DNA from: Hofstenia miamia | Taxonomy: Eukaryota > Xenacoelomorpha > Acoela > Hofsteniidae | Assembly (NCBI GenBank): GCA_900660155.1 | Contig: CABFPE010000129.1 | Span: 1,025,672 to 1,089,671 of the forward strand | Length of the DNA stretch: 64,000 bases | Direction of reading: 5' to 3' | Shown: positions 46,324 to 58,242 of the stretch, one piece after another | Layout of the letters: the number at the start of each line of letters is the position of its first letter | Position numbering within the stretch: the first letter of the stretch is position 1 | Translations under genes and position numbers: made by a program | The notes under the pieces: generated by a model | What the model was told of the DNA's origin: nothing | What the model saw: the letters and a program-made list of their open reading frames with translations, nothing else | Databases searched by the model: none

Positions 46324-48994
46324 ACTTGGATACTTATTTCTGATTGGATAATTCTCAAATAGATGTAATTGGTGCAGCGAAAACAGAGATGGAAATGAGG
46401 CGGTGCAGGTCATGACTTCTATTGTGAATGTTTATCGAAAGTGAGTACCCACTTCAGAAAAGTGGGGGAAAATCACTCTTGAGTTGAGAAAAACTGAATC
46501 AAAAATAATGTTTAAAATTGTTAATTCATTGTAAATTCAGGTACCTTTAATATCTTTTCGATACTTTGAAATTTAGACGCATTTTGTGAAGTTAATTATC
46601 ATGATTTTAGCTACCTTTTTGATTTGAAGTTGATTTATCATCAACTGGCTTGACAATTACCTTGTAAAATTGCGACCACCTTTGTATAAGTAAACCGTAT
46701 TTACCTTAAGAAAAGGTTTTTAAAGCTAAAATTTCATTGAATTTTATTATTATCTCTTACTATGTGTCAGCCCAATGTTTGTTATTAAATTTTTATTGAT
46801 AGCAATACTATTTTTGAAAATTGAGCAAGTGAATATTCGGCAGGACACGAAGTTTAAGAAGCGGGATGGGGTGGGACTTCTATCTCTGAGCGCAAGCAGA
46901 AATAATGTATTTATAATTAACCATTTAAAATTGCCTCAAACTCACATCTTTTGTACTTTTTAATTGCTAGTAGTGCCTACAAAACATCCTCTCCTGGTAT
47001 TATACATGAATTTCAATGTATTTTCTTGTTTTTATAAATGACTCTTTATTTATTTTCAGCAATATTTTAAGGCAACTAAATATGTTTTTTTTTAATAGTT
47101 CAAATAATCTTGGCTTAGAATATAAGCTGTAAAAAGCTTATAAAAATATCAACATAAGGTACATGTTTACCATAAATTTAGTGGTTTTATTATCATTTTC
47201 CATAAATAAATATAAGAACAAATTTAAACGGGTAAAAATTTTTATTGTAACAAAAAATATTATCTGCTTAAGTTCATTCTACAAACTTGAAAGATTACAA
47301 TCCAGTCACATTTGTAACATGCAACTCCATTTTTCCAGGAATAACAAACATCTCGATTTTTCTCTTCTGATTACTAGAGAAAATCTTCATTAACTATTTA
47401 GCAAGTTCAATGCATGTTCAATGCACAGTAAAATAGTTTGATTTAAGTATTGAGGCATGGTCAACAATGAATCATTATATATTGTTTTACAGATTGATAT
47501 GTCTTAGTGTAAAACGTGTTTGAAACAAGAGACAGTCAATTTTCATTGCTAATTATAAGCGAATCGTCGATACTTCATGTAGTCTAAGTCATACATGGTT
47601 GTCAGGGGCCCAGCTCACTCGGATGCTGGGGGTTATGGACCCGAGAATATTTTTACTCAGGAGGCAGCAAAATGGCATTTTAACAGCTTTTGTAAAATAT
47701 TAATTATATTTATATTAATTTCTTAAATTTACAATGCAGTAATTAAAAGGTCTCTCTAGATATTTTTTTGAAATAAAAATTGAATAGTAATTTCTGTTTT
47801 CTTTGTATAATTCTGGAATCCAGCCATTACAATAATGTCAGCATACAATATTTATATTTTGGAACTACTGATTTGTTCTATTCTTCTAAACGCAAAACAA
47901 TCCTTAATTTTGCCTAAATCTTTTTTAATGAAATCTAAATAGGAGGTCTTCAATTTGACCACCTACATTTCTGGTTGTCCTAAGTTTTTATTTCTAGCTT
48001 TGATAATAGTATTACCGTCTGATAGTTTAATTTTATACAATACCATAGAAAATACAATAAGGTGCAATGCAATCCCTGTGCTAAATCCCTATCCTTGCCT
48101 AGTTAATCTCGATTTACTATTCAGTGTTTCAGGTGCACACACAGGATTTTCAGAAGTGAGTAACCAAAAACTTTACGAAGCCCTGTGGAATTTCTCAATA
48201 TATTCAAAAAAATAGACAATAAAATGCATTTAATGACTTTAGTTTTTAAAATATATCAATTTTTCCAGAAAATCTTTTCATTTAACTAATCAAAATGAAG
48301 TTTTAAAGCATGTTGTTGGACATTCCACCATTCCCCGTGTCACTTACGGTACTGCTATGTTATATTAAGTGCAAATCTAGTATTTACATTCCCTTTTATT
48401 CTTATATATCATGTTTGCAGAATTAGGTAATTATTATATGCGGTATCAAGCTTGTATTATAAATGTAGAAGGTTCAGACAAGTTGCAATTTGCAGGGGCA
48501 GCAAATTTGCAAATGCACCCCCTAATCTATATTTTCTCTCTGGGCTCTTATTGTTATGTATTTGTTCTTCAATAATTTTATTCCGACATCTGTTGATATT
48601 TCTAGAAGAACATTATTATGCAAACTTTTAACGATACCATGAACTTATTACTATCTTGTTTCGCTGTTCTCAGAAAGTTACTCAAATAACCTCATTTTCT
48701 TGCATGGCACTTTATAATTAGGAAAATTTAAGCTCATTACGTCATATTGCTACTATACAAACGAAGAATCTTTAGCATAAAGATCACAACAAAATAAACT
48801 ACAAGAATCGCCGCTAGAGGTTCATAAAATTCATAAATGACAGTGAAAATTGTAACGTCACCAAATCTTCAGAAGATCCTATGATGTGCAATAACATTAT
48901 GCATGATAATTCTATAACGTTCACGTGTTTATCATAAATTATGCTTACACGAAATAAGGAACCAATTGTTTATATTTGTTTTAGAAGTAATACT
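46324..48994. other. AT-rich interval before the hydrolase gene
   Basis: No gene recognised. Two CAGGGGC-starting stretches (47607 and 48494) resemble hAT ends but lack partners. Confidence 0.5.
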
Positions 48995-49942
48995 ATGTTA
49001 AATATACTATTAGTTTTGCTTTTTGTATCCTATGGCTGGACTAAGGAATGCATCAATAATACACCTGTTATTGGAGTATTAGCTCAAGAAAGTGGGACTA
49101 CCAACAAAAAGTATGGAGCAAGCTTCATATTTGCGGACGTGGTGTTTTTCTTGCAAGCTGCAGGAGCACAAGTTGTCCCAATTTTAATTAATCAAAATTC
49201 TAGCTACTATCAGGAGATGTTTCAAAGCCTAAATGGTGTCCTCTTCCCTGGTGGAGATATCGAATTTGAAAAATCTTCGTATTTTTTCAATGCACTTTAC
49301 TTTATGGATAAAAGTAAAGAGATCTTTGATAATTCCAAAGAAGTTTTTCCAATTTTTGGTATTTGCATGGGCTTTGAGACAATCTCATACATAATGAATG
49401 GTAGACAACAAGTCTTGACCAACACAAAGGGTACCATGTTTTACAACATACCTGTAACATTCACAGAGGCTGCGAAGACTTCAACGTTCTTTCACAATGC
49501 GTCGGCTGCTGTGTTGGGACAGCTCGAACGCGACACGCCTCCTAATCTACATGATTACTCCGTTTTAATGTCTTCATATGCAAAAAGTCCAGCCTTGCAA
49601 AAGGCCATGAATGTTTTGGCAACAAGCGTCGATGGTGGTGGGAACGAATTCATTGCTGCATTCGAATCAAAGGAACAATATCCCTGGTTTGCTGTACAGT
49701 TCCATCCTGAGATGGCGAGTTTCGAATTTAAATCCGATAGCCAAATGTCTTTTTTGAATCATTCGATGGAAACTATTAAGGCAATGCAATATATTGCAAA
49801 TACCTGGGTGGACCAGAGTAGGAAGAGTTGCCACAAGTTCCCCGATCATCAATCGTTGCACAAACACGATATTAATAATTACAAACTTGTTTACAAAAAT
49901 GATTTATCGGTATTTGTACAGTCAATGTATTTCTTTCAATAA
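48995..49942 (+). CDS. Gamma-glutamyl hydrolase (secreted/lysosomal), intronless
   Basis: This is a folylpoly-gamma-glutamate hydrolase of the class-I glutamine-amidotransferase-like fold (peptidase C26), which removes gamma-linked glutamates from folates in lysosomes or outside the cell. I chose the ATG at 48995 (315 residues): it begins at once with a signal peptide MLNILLVLLFVSYGWT, and the length fits the usual 310-320. The ATG at 48941 would put 18 residues before it. Seen: PVIGVLAQE, LFPGGD, the nucleophile elbow FGICMGFE (Cys124), and FAVQFHPE with the catalytic His237. About 30 C-terminal residues after the core are variable. No intron is needed for a complete protein. Poly(A) signals follow directly. 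Confidence 0.93.
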   Translation: MLNILLVLLFVSYGWTKECINNTPVIGVLAQESGTTNKKYGASFIFADVVFFLQAAGAQVVPILINQNSSYYQEMFQSLNGVLFPGGDIEFEKSSYFFNALYFMDKSKEIFDNSKEVFPIFGICMGFETISYIMNGRQQVLTNTKGTMFYNIPVTFTEAAKTSTFFHNASAAVLGQLERDTPPNLHDYSVLMSSYAKSPALQKAMNVLATSVDGGGNEFIAAFESKEQYPWFAVQFHPEMASFEFKSDSQMSFLNHSMETIKAMQYIANTWVDQSRKSCHKFPDHQSLHKHDINNYKLVYKNDLSVFVQSMYFFQ

Positions 49943-49968
49943 ATGTATTTTGGAATTTTTAAAATAAA
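49938..49968 (+). terminator. Two AATAAA signals at the end of the hydrolase gene
   Basis: AATAAA at 49938-49943 overlaps the TAA stop; a second lies at 49963-49968 and is the more usable one. Confidence 0.55.
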
Positions 49969-50353
49969 TTAAGTCGTCATTTTTTTACTGTGATTATGTT
50001 TAACCACTATATTTTTTGAATTTCATTATCAATCAATGTATTGAGTTAAATATAACTTCTTGAAATTTAAACTTCTTTGTTTCTTTTAGCAATTTTTTGA
50101 AGTTTTGCTCTACAACATGCTACAAATACAACTCATGCCTGTACCTAAACGTACACTAAAGACGAAACTAAAAAATGAAGTAATTTAGCTGAAAATTGCA
50201 AAAGGTGAAGAAAGGATTTGTAAGATATTGATTCTTCATAAGGCCACTACGAGGAAGATATTTTGAATCCCCAGCGATACTCAATTTTACTAGGTAGCAT
50301 GATGTTTCTTACTTCACTACACATACGATCAAGTGACAAGAGATTGAAATTCT
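49969..50353. other. No recognised feature
   Basis: AT-rich spacer between the hydrolase gene and the duplicated region. Confidence 0.5.
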
Positions 50354-51824
50354 ATATATATATATATATGTATATATATAGATCTCTAACAAGTTTGGAA
50401 ATATTTCATGCACGCATTAGATTGCTGAGGCAAATTGATCAAGACACATAATAGTATTTTTAGAATTCTTAAATGGACATGCGAAGGTGATACCGAAATC
50501 TTGCACTTTGAATCAAGGTTTTCAGCTTATCTTTACAATATAATAAGAATAAATATGCTTCAGAATACTTTGGTTTTAGGACTTCATACCCTCAAACTTG
50601 GTACTGGTAACGGATATAAAGCATCTGCGTAAACTACAAATATTTTTCTTTAACATAATTTACTGCGTTAGGCGCATAAGGCTATATGTGATCCTTAATT
50701 AAAAACAATTTAAGAAGATATTTATGCATTTATACTTTTGGACACTGTCAAAAAGGCTAATTAAGGTTTCTGTTTGAAATCATTCACAAAAATCTAGCAT
50801 AAATCTACAAGCATTTCAAATGAGTGTAACTTTTCTTGACGTGCTAGATAAAAAATGTAAGCAGAAATAAAATTTTCAATTGAATGATAGTATTCATAAA
50901 ATTGATCATTGAAAAAACTGAAGAAATTCCAAAATACTGACATTCTCAAACCCTAAGCAAAACTTCCTTACCACTACAGTTGTTAACTATTATGTGCGAC
51001 ATATTTTTTATAAGCCTAAAATATCTTTTATGGTTTTGGTTAAAGTTAAAAAACAATTAACTGGTAATGTATCCCAAAGAATTTTAAAAGTTATTTCTTC
51101 ATAGATAATGTGTGTAGTTTTTCAATAAATAATCTCGTTGCAAGCATATAGATTCAAGTAAGGAAAAATTAAAGGAAATGATTTAAGTAAGTGACAATGA
51201 AAAAACTCGCCTTTAGGTTAATATTAACATCAAGATGGACATGGGGAAAAAATTTGGGGCTAAGTCCAGTTCGGCACATTTAAATTAATGCCGATTCGGC
51301 CCGTTTTACTATTGTTGCCAAAAAAAATTCTAATGTAAAATTTAAAATTTAGATTTGATTTTTCAACATATTTCGGTTTACTTGCGTGAGTAAGACAAAC
51401 TTTTTTGAAATTTCGTTGCATTCGTTCTAAGATCGCACCAGCAAAAGATTGACAATTGTATTTTGAAATCAGGGTAGATCCAAATCACATATTACAGAAT
51501 ATTTTGCTAACTAAAAGTCACTCTGCTAATGATCGATTGAGAGTACATTTACCCTAAAAATTACTAATAATGATAATGCTAAATTTGAAAAATCTCCCAA
51601 TGTGCAAGTTGAAAATCTTGCTAATGCTTGCATACTTTATAGTTGTGAAGAGTTTGCTTGTGCTTGGTAATCCTATTTGAAACCTCACAACAAATGCAAG
51701 TATTACAAAGTCGCAATTTACCCCTCTGAAGTAATTTCAATCGACTAAACTACCAATGTATTTTCATTTTATTCTATATTTATTAATAATTTGTTGAATT
51801 AATTTTAAATGATTTTCCAAATCA

Positions 51825-53270
51825 TTAATCAACATTATCATAAATTTCATATTCATTATTTGCAATGTCTGCTGGTAATTCAACTTGTACAGATTTATCA
51901 CAATATTTTTTCCATGGGAATTTTCTTTTACTTTTCATTGGTACAAAGTTCAGTAGAATCCAGCCAATCACGATTGCAAATAAAGTTAGCAGAATAGCAT
52001 TAATGTCTGGATTTCTTCTGATATTACATTTATTGATTACACAATCCTCGAGATGAGTAACATACTTGTTTTCACAAAGAAGTTGAATTCTTTTTTGTAT
52101 GCTTGCGTCACATGCGGTTAAAGTTGAATTAATTATTTCAATGTTCTTCAGTTGCTTAAAATTATCAATGAAAGGACACGATGAAAAAATTGTACTATAA
52201 GGTCCACCAAACTTAAATATACTGTTAGAAATTGATAGGATTGTTGAATTTCCTCTAAATACAAATAAAGAAAATGTATTCCCAAAAAATTCCTCGTTAT
52301 TCAATGAAATTATTTTCTTTTCAATGGGAACTATGCATGGATAATTAATATTGCATGGAGGCATACTTATAACTTTTTGAAAATAATTTTGCAAATAATT
52401 ATTTCCAGTCATTTTAATGTGGCCAATTCCTTCGCTAATTAAAAATCTGTGTATATTATTGAACTTTATGTGATTGTTGGAAATGCTAATGGTTATGGGA
52501 ACTTCAGACCAACAAAAAATGAATCTGCTAATTATAAAATTCATAGAAACCGTATTGTTGATGATCAAAACTTTAGAATGTTGAGCATGCAAAAAAAAAT
52601 CAGCATGTCTATTAAATTTTATTCTATTGTTGACAAAGATCACATTCGAGCTGCCAACTTCAATAAAAGCACGAAAATTCTTATTATTTGTGATGGAATT
52701 ATTTTCAAAAATTATGATATTCTTGTCATCGTTTGTAGCACCAAGGAAACTTAAAATACTCTCTTGTATAAATTCCCTAAAAATTGAATTATAGATTGAC
52801 ACCTTGAGAAAACATTCGAACATCTGAAAGAAAGCAGCATCTATAAAAAAGTTAGCAGCAGTAAAGTAGCAGCTTTCAATGTGTAAAGAATGAATACCAC
52901 TTTGTTTATAAACATCAAGAAAGGGGATATTCAAAAAAATAACACTCGCATTTATCAATGTAAGATTTTTAACATGAATTGTGCGATAACCCCTTTCAAT
53001 TTTTAAATTTTTAAAAGTTACAGAAGATTCATTATGAAACCAGCGTGGAAAGTCTTTTATATCAAGATGTGCATTTGGATTAAGTCCAAAATATGTAGTG
53101 TTTCTCCATTCATAAATCATAGTAACATTTTCATTTGGTTTGCATTTCAATGTAACATTTTTATCATATTGAATATTTTCCAAATCCGCATTTGTACAGC
53201 TTCTGGCTTGTAAATAGCATATGAATGTAAAGTATATTATTATCTTTAAAATGCATTCAGAAAATTGCAT
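51825..53270 (-). CDS. Secreted/type-I membrane protein with beta-helix-like repeats
   Basis: The ATG at 53270 opens 481 codons in one exon and starts with a signal peptide (MQFSECILKIIIYFTFICYL). An in-frame TTG five codons earlier is unlikely. The ectodomain has more than ten N-glycosylation sequons and, from about residue 180 to 340, repeats of the type IFENNSITNN, IFVNNRIKFN, IINNTVSMN, ISNNHIKFNN and MTGNNYLQN every 24-26 residues. This asparagine ladder is typical of right-handed parallel beta-helices (pectin-lyase-like folds). One membrane helix (ILLTLFAIVIGWILLNFV) precedes a basic stop-transfer stretch and a tail of about 40 residues ending EYEIYDNVD. YDNV fits a Grb2-type SH2 site (YxN), so a receptor or adhesion role is possible but inferred. 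I do not recognise the family. Confidence 0.8.
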   Translation of the reverse strand: MQFSECILKIIIYFTFICYLQARSCTNADLENIQYDKNVTLKCKPNENVTMIYEWRNTTYFGLNPNAHLDIKDFPRWFHNESSVTFKNLKIERGYRTIHVKNLTLINASVIFLNIPFLDVYKQSGIHSLHIESCYFTAANFFIDAAFFQMFECFLKVSIYNSIFREFIQESILSFLGATNDDKNIIIFENNSITNNKNFRAFIEVGSSNVIFVNNRIKFNRHADFFLHAQHSKVLIINNTVSMNFIISRFIFCWSEVPITISISNNHIKFNNIHRFLISEGIGHIKMTGNNYLQNYFQKVISMPPCNINYPCIVPIEKKIISLNNEEFFGNTFSLFVFRGNSTILSISNSIFKFGGPYSTIFSSCPFIDNFKQLKNIEIINSTLTACDASIQKRIQLLCENKYVTHLEDCVINKCNIRRNPDINAILLTLFAIVIGWILLNFVPMKSKRKFPWKKYCDKSVQVELPADIANNEYEIYDNVD

Positions 53271-53804
53271 TTTGAAACGTAGCAATTGCTGCGGGAAAAC
53301 GTTTGTATTTTTTAAGCTTAAAATTTTTATCTCTAAAATCTAGGTCACTAAACTATTATTAATGATTCCCACCAATTTGCATTCTCTTTCAACAAAAAAA
53401 CGTAAATTCATACTAATATTCAGTAAATTTATGCATAAGCTAGCACAAAATTTGATTTTTTTAAAACCAAGTCTGAAACACTAAAAGAAATTATGCATCA
53501 ATTACATATTGTTGCAGAAATTTTGAACGTTCCATTTCTACTATTTTCCACTTTAATGCAGACTGCAGAATATCAAATTTTACATCCCAAATTTGAAATA
53601 CCTTAATATATTAATTTATGAACACCCAAGACTCTTATGTATAACTTAATGTTGTCAATACACCAACATTCAATAAAATTACAAAGAATAGTAAAACAGG
53701 CAATAAGAATGTTGACTACCAACTATGAAATGGTGCATTCAGGAAGTGGTCTAAACTATTGAGTCCATCTAAATAAGATTGGATTTATTGATTAAATCTA
53801 GATC

Positions 53805-53905
53805 CTTAATCTTTTTTCTATCCTTATCTGTACAATTTCTGGTTTCCAATAGCATACAATTTGAAAGTGAAATATGATTTTTGTAAAAGTTCATTTTAAG
53901 CAGTA
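53805..53905 (-). pseudogene. 5' relic of an older beta-helix gene copy (unit 1)
   Basis: Upstream of the intact gene, the sequence around 53830-54010 resembles the gene's own start and 5' flank: GTACAATTTCTGGTTTCC versus GTACAGCTTCTGGCTTG, then GCAAGCGTTTGTATTTTTAA and TCTAGGTGACTA in the same order. On the minus strand it encodes a poor version of the signal peptide with a CxLxxxRxC-like remnant. Only about 100 bases of coding sequence remain. Confidence 0.55.
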
Positions 53906-53950
53906 GCAAGCGTTTGTATAAGCGTTTGTATTTTTAAACTTAAAGGGTCA

Positions 53951-55725
53951 TTTGTTTAAATCTAGGTGACTATTCTACAATTGAGATTCCCAAAAATTTG
54001 CAATCACTTTCAACAAACCAAATTAGAGGCACATTAAAACAAATTCAATAAATTTTTGACAACCTGAAATGATTACCACTTAATTTAAAATTTCATTTAA
54101 GACAAAGACAAATATTAACAGTTACAGATATAATTAAAAATTTTCAAAATAAAATTTATATTAGTACTTGAAATAGTATGTACTTTACAGAAAAAACTCT
54201 GGGATCTTTTCTATAATGAAAAATATAACAAAGAAAATCTTGAAAATCGAAGTCAAATACTATTTTGCAAAGGGAAACTTATTTATCCAAATTCAAATTG
54301 ACTCAGAAATGATATATATATACATGTATATATAGATCTCGAACAAGTTTGGAAATATTTCATGCACACATTAGATTGCTGAGGCAAATTGATCAAGACA
54401 CATAATTGGATTTTTAGCATTCTTAAATGGACATACGAAGGTGATACCGAAATCTTGCACATTGGATCAAGGTTTTCTGCTTATGTTTAACAATATAATA
54501 AGAATAAATATGCTTCAGAATACTTTGGTTTTAGGACTCCATGCCATCAAACTTGGTACTGGTAACGGACATAAAGCATCTGCATAAACTACAAATATTT
54601 TCCTTTAACATAATTTACTGCCTTTCTTAATTTTCTCACAAAGTGGCAGTTGAATATATTATCCATGACATGACCTAATCAAATGTTAAATTACAGGTTT
54701 TGCCTTTGTAGCCGGGAGTGTTAAAAAATTAAATACAGTATTATTTTTAGTTAAACATTTTAAATAAAATATGAGTTTTCTCAAATTTCAGAAAATTCAT
54801 TTATTGCAATAATGACGCTTATCTTTTGAATATAATTNTTTGTTTAAATCTAGGTGACTATTCTACAATTGAGATTCCCAAAAATTTGCAATCACTTTCA
54901 ACAAACCAAATTAGAGGCACATTAAAACAAATTCAATAAATTTTTGACAACCTGAAATGATTACCACTTAATTTAAAATTTCATTTAAGACAAAGACAAA
55001 TATTAACAGTTACAGATATAATTAAAAATTTTCAAAATAAAATTTATATTAGTACTTGAAATAGTATGTACTTTACAGAAAAAACTCTGGGATCTTTTCT
55101 ATAATGAAAAATATAACAAAGAAAATCTTGAAAATCGAAGTCAAATACTATTTTGCAAAGGGAAACTTATTTATCCAAATTCAAATTGACTCAGAAATGA
55201 TATATATATACATGTATATATAGATCTCGAACAAGTTTGGAAATATTTCATGCACACATTAGATTGCTGAGGCAAATTGATCAAGACACATAATTGGATT
55301 TTTAGCATTCTTAAATGGACATACGAAGGTGATACCGAAATCTTGCACATTGGATCAAGGTTTTCTGCTTATGTTTAACAATATAATAAGAATAAATATG
55401 CTTCAGAATACTTTGGTTTTAGGACTCCATGCCATCAAACTTGGTACTGGTAACGGACATAAAGCATCTGCATAAACTACAAATATTTTCCTTTAACATA
55501 ATTTACTGCCTTTCTTAATTTTCTCACAAAGTGGCAGTTGAATATATTATCCATGACATGACCTAATCAAATGTTAAATTACAGGTTTTGCCTTTGTAGC
55601 CGGGAGTGTTAAAAAATTAAATACAGTATTATTTTTAGTTAAACATTTTAAATAAAATATGAGTTTTCTCAAATTTCAGAAAATTCATTTATTGCAATAA
55701 TGACGCTTATCTTTTGAATATAATT
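53951..55725. repeat. 887-bp direct duplication meeting at N 54838
   Basis: 53951-54837 and 54839-55725 have the same length and appear identical, and the first copy stops at the single N. Likely a false duplication from contig joining. Confidence 0.88.
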
Positions 55726-55940
55726 GTTGAAAAATGTTGCATTTCCTAATCTACATTTTGATAGTTGGTTTCATTTTCTTCATAATGTGCAATGATTTTG
55801 GATTTGTGGCTTACTTCAAATTCCTATGACTTAACTTTTAATATGGATTAAAACATGACTACTTGCAGCAAAAATCATGGCCTGTCATGTGCATTATGGA
55901 TGTAATTTTTATGAAAAATGTTGAATGCCCAATCTCATTA

Positions 55941-56724
55941 AGTTAGTTAATGAAAATCTTCAAAAACCTGATGTAAAACATATTCATTTAGTTAAACTAC
56001 TTCAATGAAGCATGCTGAACACAGATGAAAGAATCTTTGAACCTAGTCTAGATTTTGACTAATGAAAAGATTCCAAAATAAGAATTATTGATACATAATC
56101 ATAATTGCCTTATTCATTTAGTCAAATATACACTTATTGCAATTATCTAGTGCACTTAGTTTTAAAACACAAAAAAATTTTAACATCTCTGTTTCTAACA
56201 ACATGCATAATATGTTGACACATTTTTTGACTTGGTCACAAACATCATAAGATAAAATAATCTTTGGACTTTTTACATGTTATGTTTGTAATGGGGTATG
56301 ATTTAGTTCTTGGGATAAAAATCCTAAAAGATAGAACATATTTGATTTAGGAGCATAGCAAATTCATGAATGATAGTAAATAGATTTGTATACAGATGAG
56401 GCACATAAGGCTATATATGATGCTTAATTAAAAACAATTTAAGAAGATATTTATGCATTCCTACTTTATGACACTGTCTCTAAGAAGCGAATTAAAGTTT
56501 CTGTTTGAAAATATTCACAAAAATCTAGACAATTCCACAAACATTTCAAATGAGTGTAACTTTTCTTGACGTGCTAGATAAAAAATGTAAGCAGAAATAA
56601 AATTTTCAATTGAATGATAGTATTCATAAAATTGATCATTGAAAAAACTGAGGAAATACCAAATACTGAGATTCTCAAAACCCTAAGCAAAACTTCTTTA
56701 CCACTACAGTTGTTAACTATTATG
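55941..56724. repeat. 784-bp repeat, copy 1 of 2
   Basis: Matches 58243-59026 over its whole length, from AGTTAGTTAATG to GTTGTTAACTATTATG, with almost no differences. No N separates the copies; (GT)n abuts the second one. Confidence 0.85.
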
Positions 56725-58004
56725 TGCGACATATTTTTTATAAGCCTAAAATATCTTCTATGGTTTTGGATAAAGTTTCGACAAACCAATTAACTGGTAA
56801 TATATCCCAAAGAATTTTGAATGCTATTTCTTCATAGTTTTTCAATAAATAATCTCGTTGCAAGCATATAGATTCAAGTAAGGAAAAATTAAAGGAAATG
56901 ATTTAAGTAAGTGACAATGAAGAAACTCGCCTTTAGGTTAATATTAACATCAAGATGGACATGGGGAAAAATTTGGGGGCTAAGTCCAGTTCGGCACATT
57001 TAAATTAATGCCGATTCGGCCCATTTTACTATTGTTGCCAAAAAAATTCTAATGTAAACTTTAAAATTTTGATTTGATTTTTCAACATATTTCGGTTTAC
57101 TTGCGTGAGTAAGAGAAACGTTTTTGAAATTTCGGTGCATTCGTTCTAAGATAGCACCAGCAAAAGATTGACAATTGTATTTTGAAATCAGGGNATTTGT
57201 ATACAGATGAGGCACATAAGGCTATATATGATGCTTAATTAAAAACAATTTAAGAAGATATTTATGCATTCCTACTTTATGACACTGTCTCTAAGAAGCG
57301 AATTAAAGTTTCTGTTTGAAAATATTCACAAAAATCTAGACAATTCCACAAACATTTCAAATGAGTGTAACTTTTCTTGACGTGCTAGATAAAAAATGTA
57401 AGCAGAAATAAAATTTTCAATTGAATGATAGTATTCATAAAATTGATCATTGAAAAAACTGAGGAAATACCAAATACTGAGATTCTCAAAACCCTAAGCA
57501 AAACTTCTTTACCACTACAGTTGTTAACTATTATGTGCGACATATTTTTTATAAGCCTAAAATATCTTCTATGGTTTTGGATAAAGTTTCGACAAACCAA
57601 TTAACTGGTAATATATCCCAAAGAATTTTGAATGCTATTTCTTCATAGTTTTTCAATAAATAATCTCGTTGCAAGCATATAGATTCAAGTAAGGAAAAAT
57701 TAAAGGAAATGATTTAAGTAAGTGACAATGAAGAAACTCGCCTTTAGGTTAATATTAACATCAAGATGGACATGGGGAAAAATTTGGGGGCTAAGTCCAG
57801 TTCGGCACATTTAAATTAATGCCGATTCGGCCCATTTTACTATTGTTGCCAAAAAAATTCTAATGTAAACTTTAAAATTTTGATTTGATTTTTCAACATA
57901 TTTCGGTTTACTTGCGTGAGTAAGAGAAACGTTTTTGAAATTTCGGTGCATTCGTTCTAAGATAGCACCAGCAAAAGATTGACAATTGTATTTTGAAATC
58001 AGGG
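56384..58004. repeat. 810-bp direct duplication meeting at N 57194
   Basis: 56384-57193 and 57195-58004 are equal in length and identical as far as I can see, separated by one N. The same short frame (FIQNHRRYFRLIKN...) appears in both at 56574 and 57385. Probable contig overlap. Confidence 0.88.
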
Positions 58005-58242
58005 TAGATCTAAATCACATATTACAGGATATTTTACTAACTAAAAGTCACTCTGCTAATGATCGATTGAGAGTACATTTACCTGAAAATGACAGGTGTG
58101 TTCAAAAATTTCTAATAATAAGAGTCAAAGCAAATTTATTGCTGTAAATAAATGACAGTAAAAAAGCTACAAACTACAAATACATGTATTTACAAAATAA
58201 TAATATATATATATATAGAATAAATGTGTGTGTGTGTGTGTG
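58005..58242. repeat. Spacer with (AT)n and (GT)n tracts
   Basis: End of block b' followed by unmatched sequence, then AT repeats at 58203-58217 and GT repeats at 58226-58242 that border the second 784-bp copy. Confidence 0.7.

Larger units (their letters stand above)
50354..54305. repeat. Duplication unit 1 (contains the intact beta-helix gene)
   Basis: Blocks in order: a (50354-50660, starting with an AT tract and GATCTCTAACAAG), b (50665-51560), gene c (51575-53285) and its upstream flank d (53286-54305). Each recurs in the same order at 54306-63521, with divergence typical of an older duplication. In this unit a and b are adjacent. Confidence 0.8.

Noticed and set aside
47607-48540. CAGGGGC-starting stretches at 47607 and 48494 as ends of a hAT element
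   Set aside because: Both point the same way and no inverted partner or 8-bp duplication was found.
52449-52754. 101-codon plus-strand frame inside the beta-helix gene
   Set aside because: Shadow of the minus-strand coding sequence, without features of its own.
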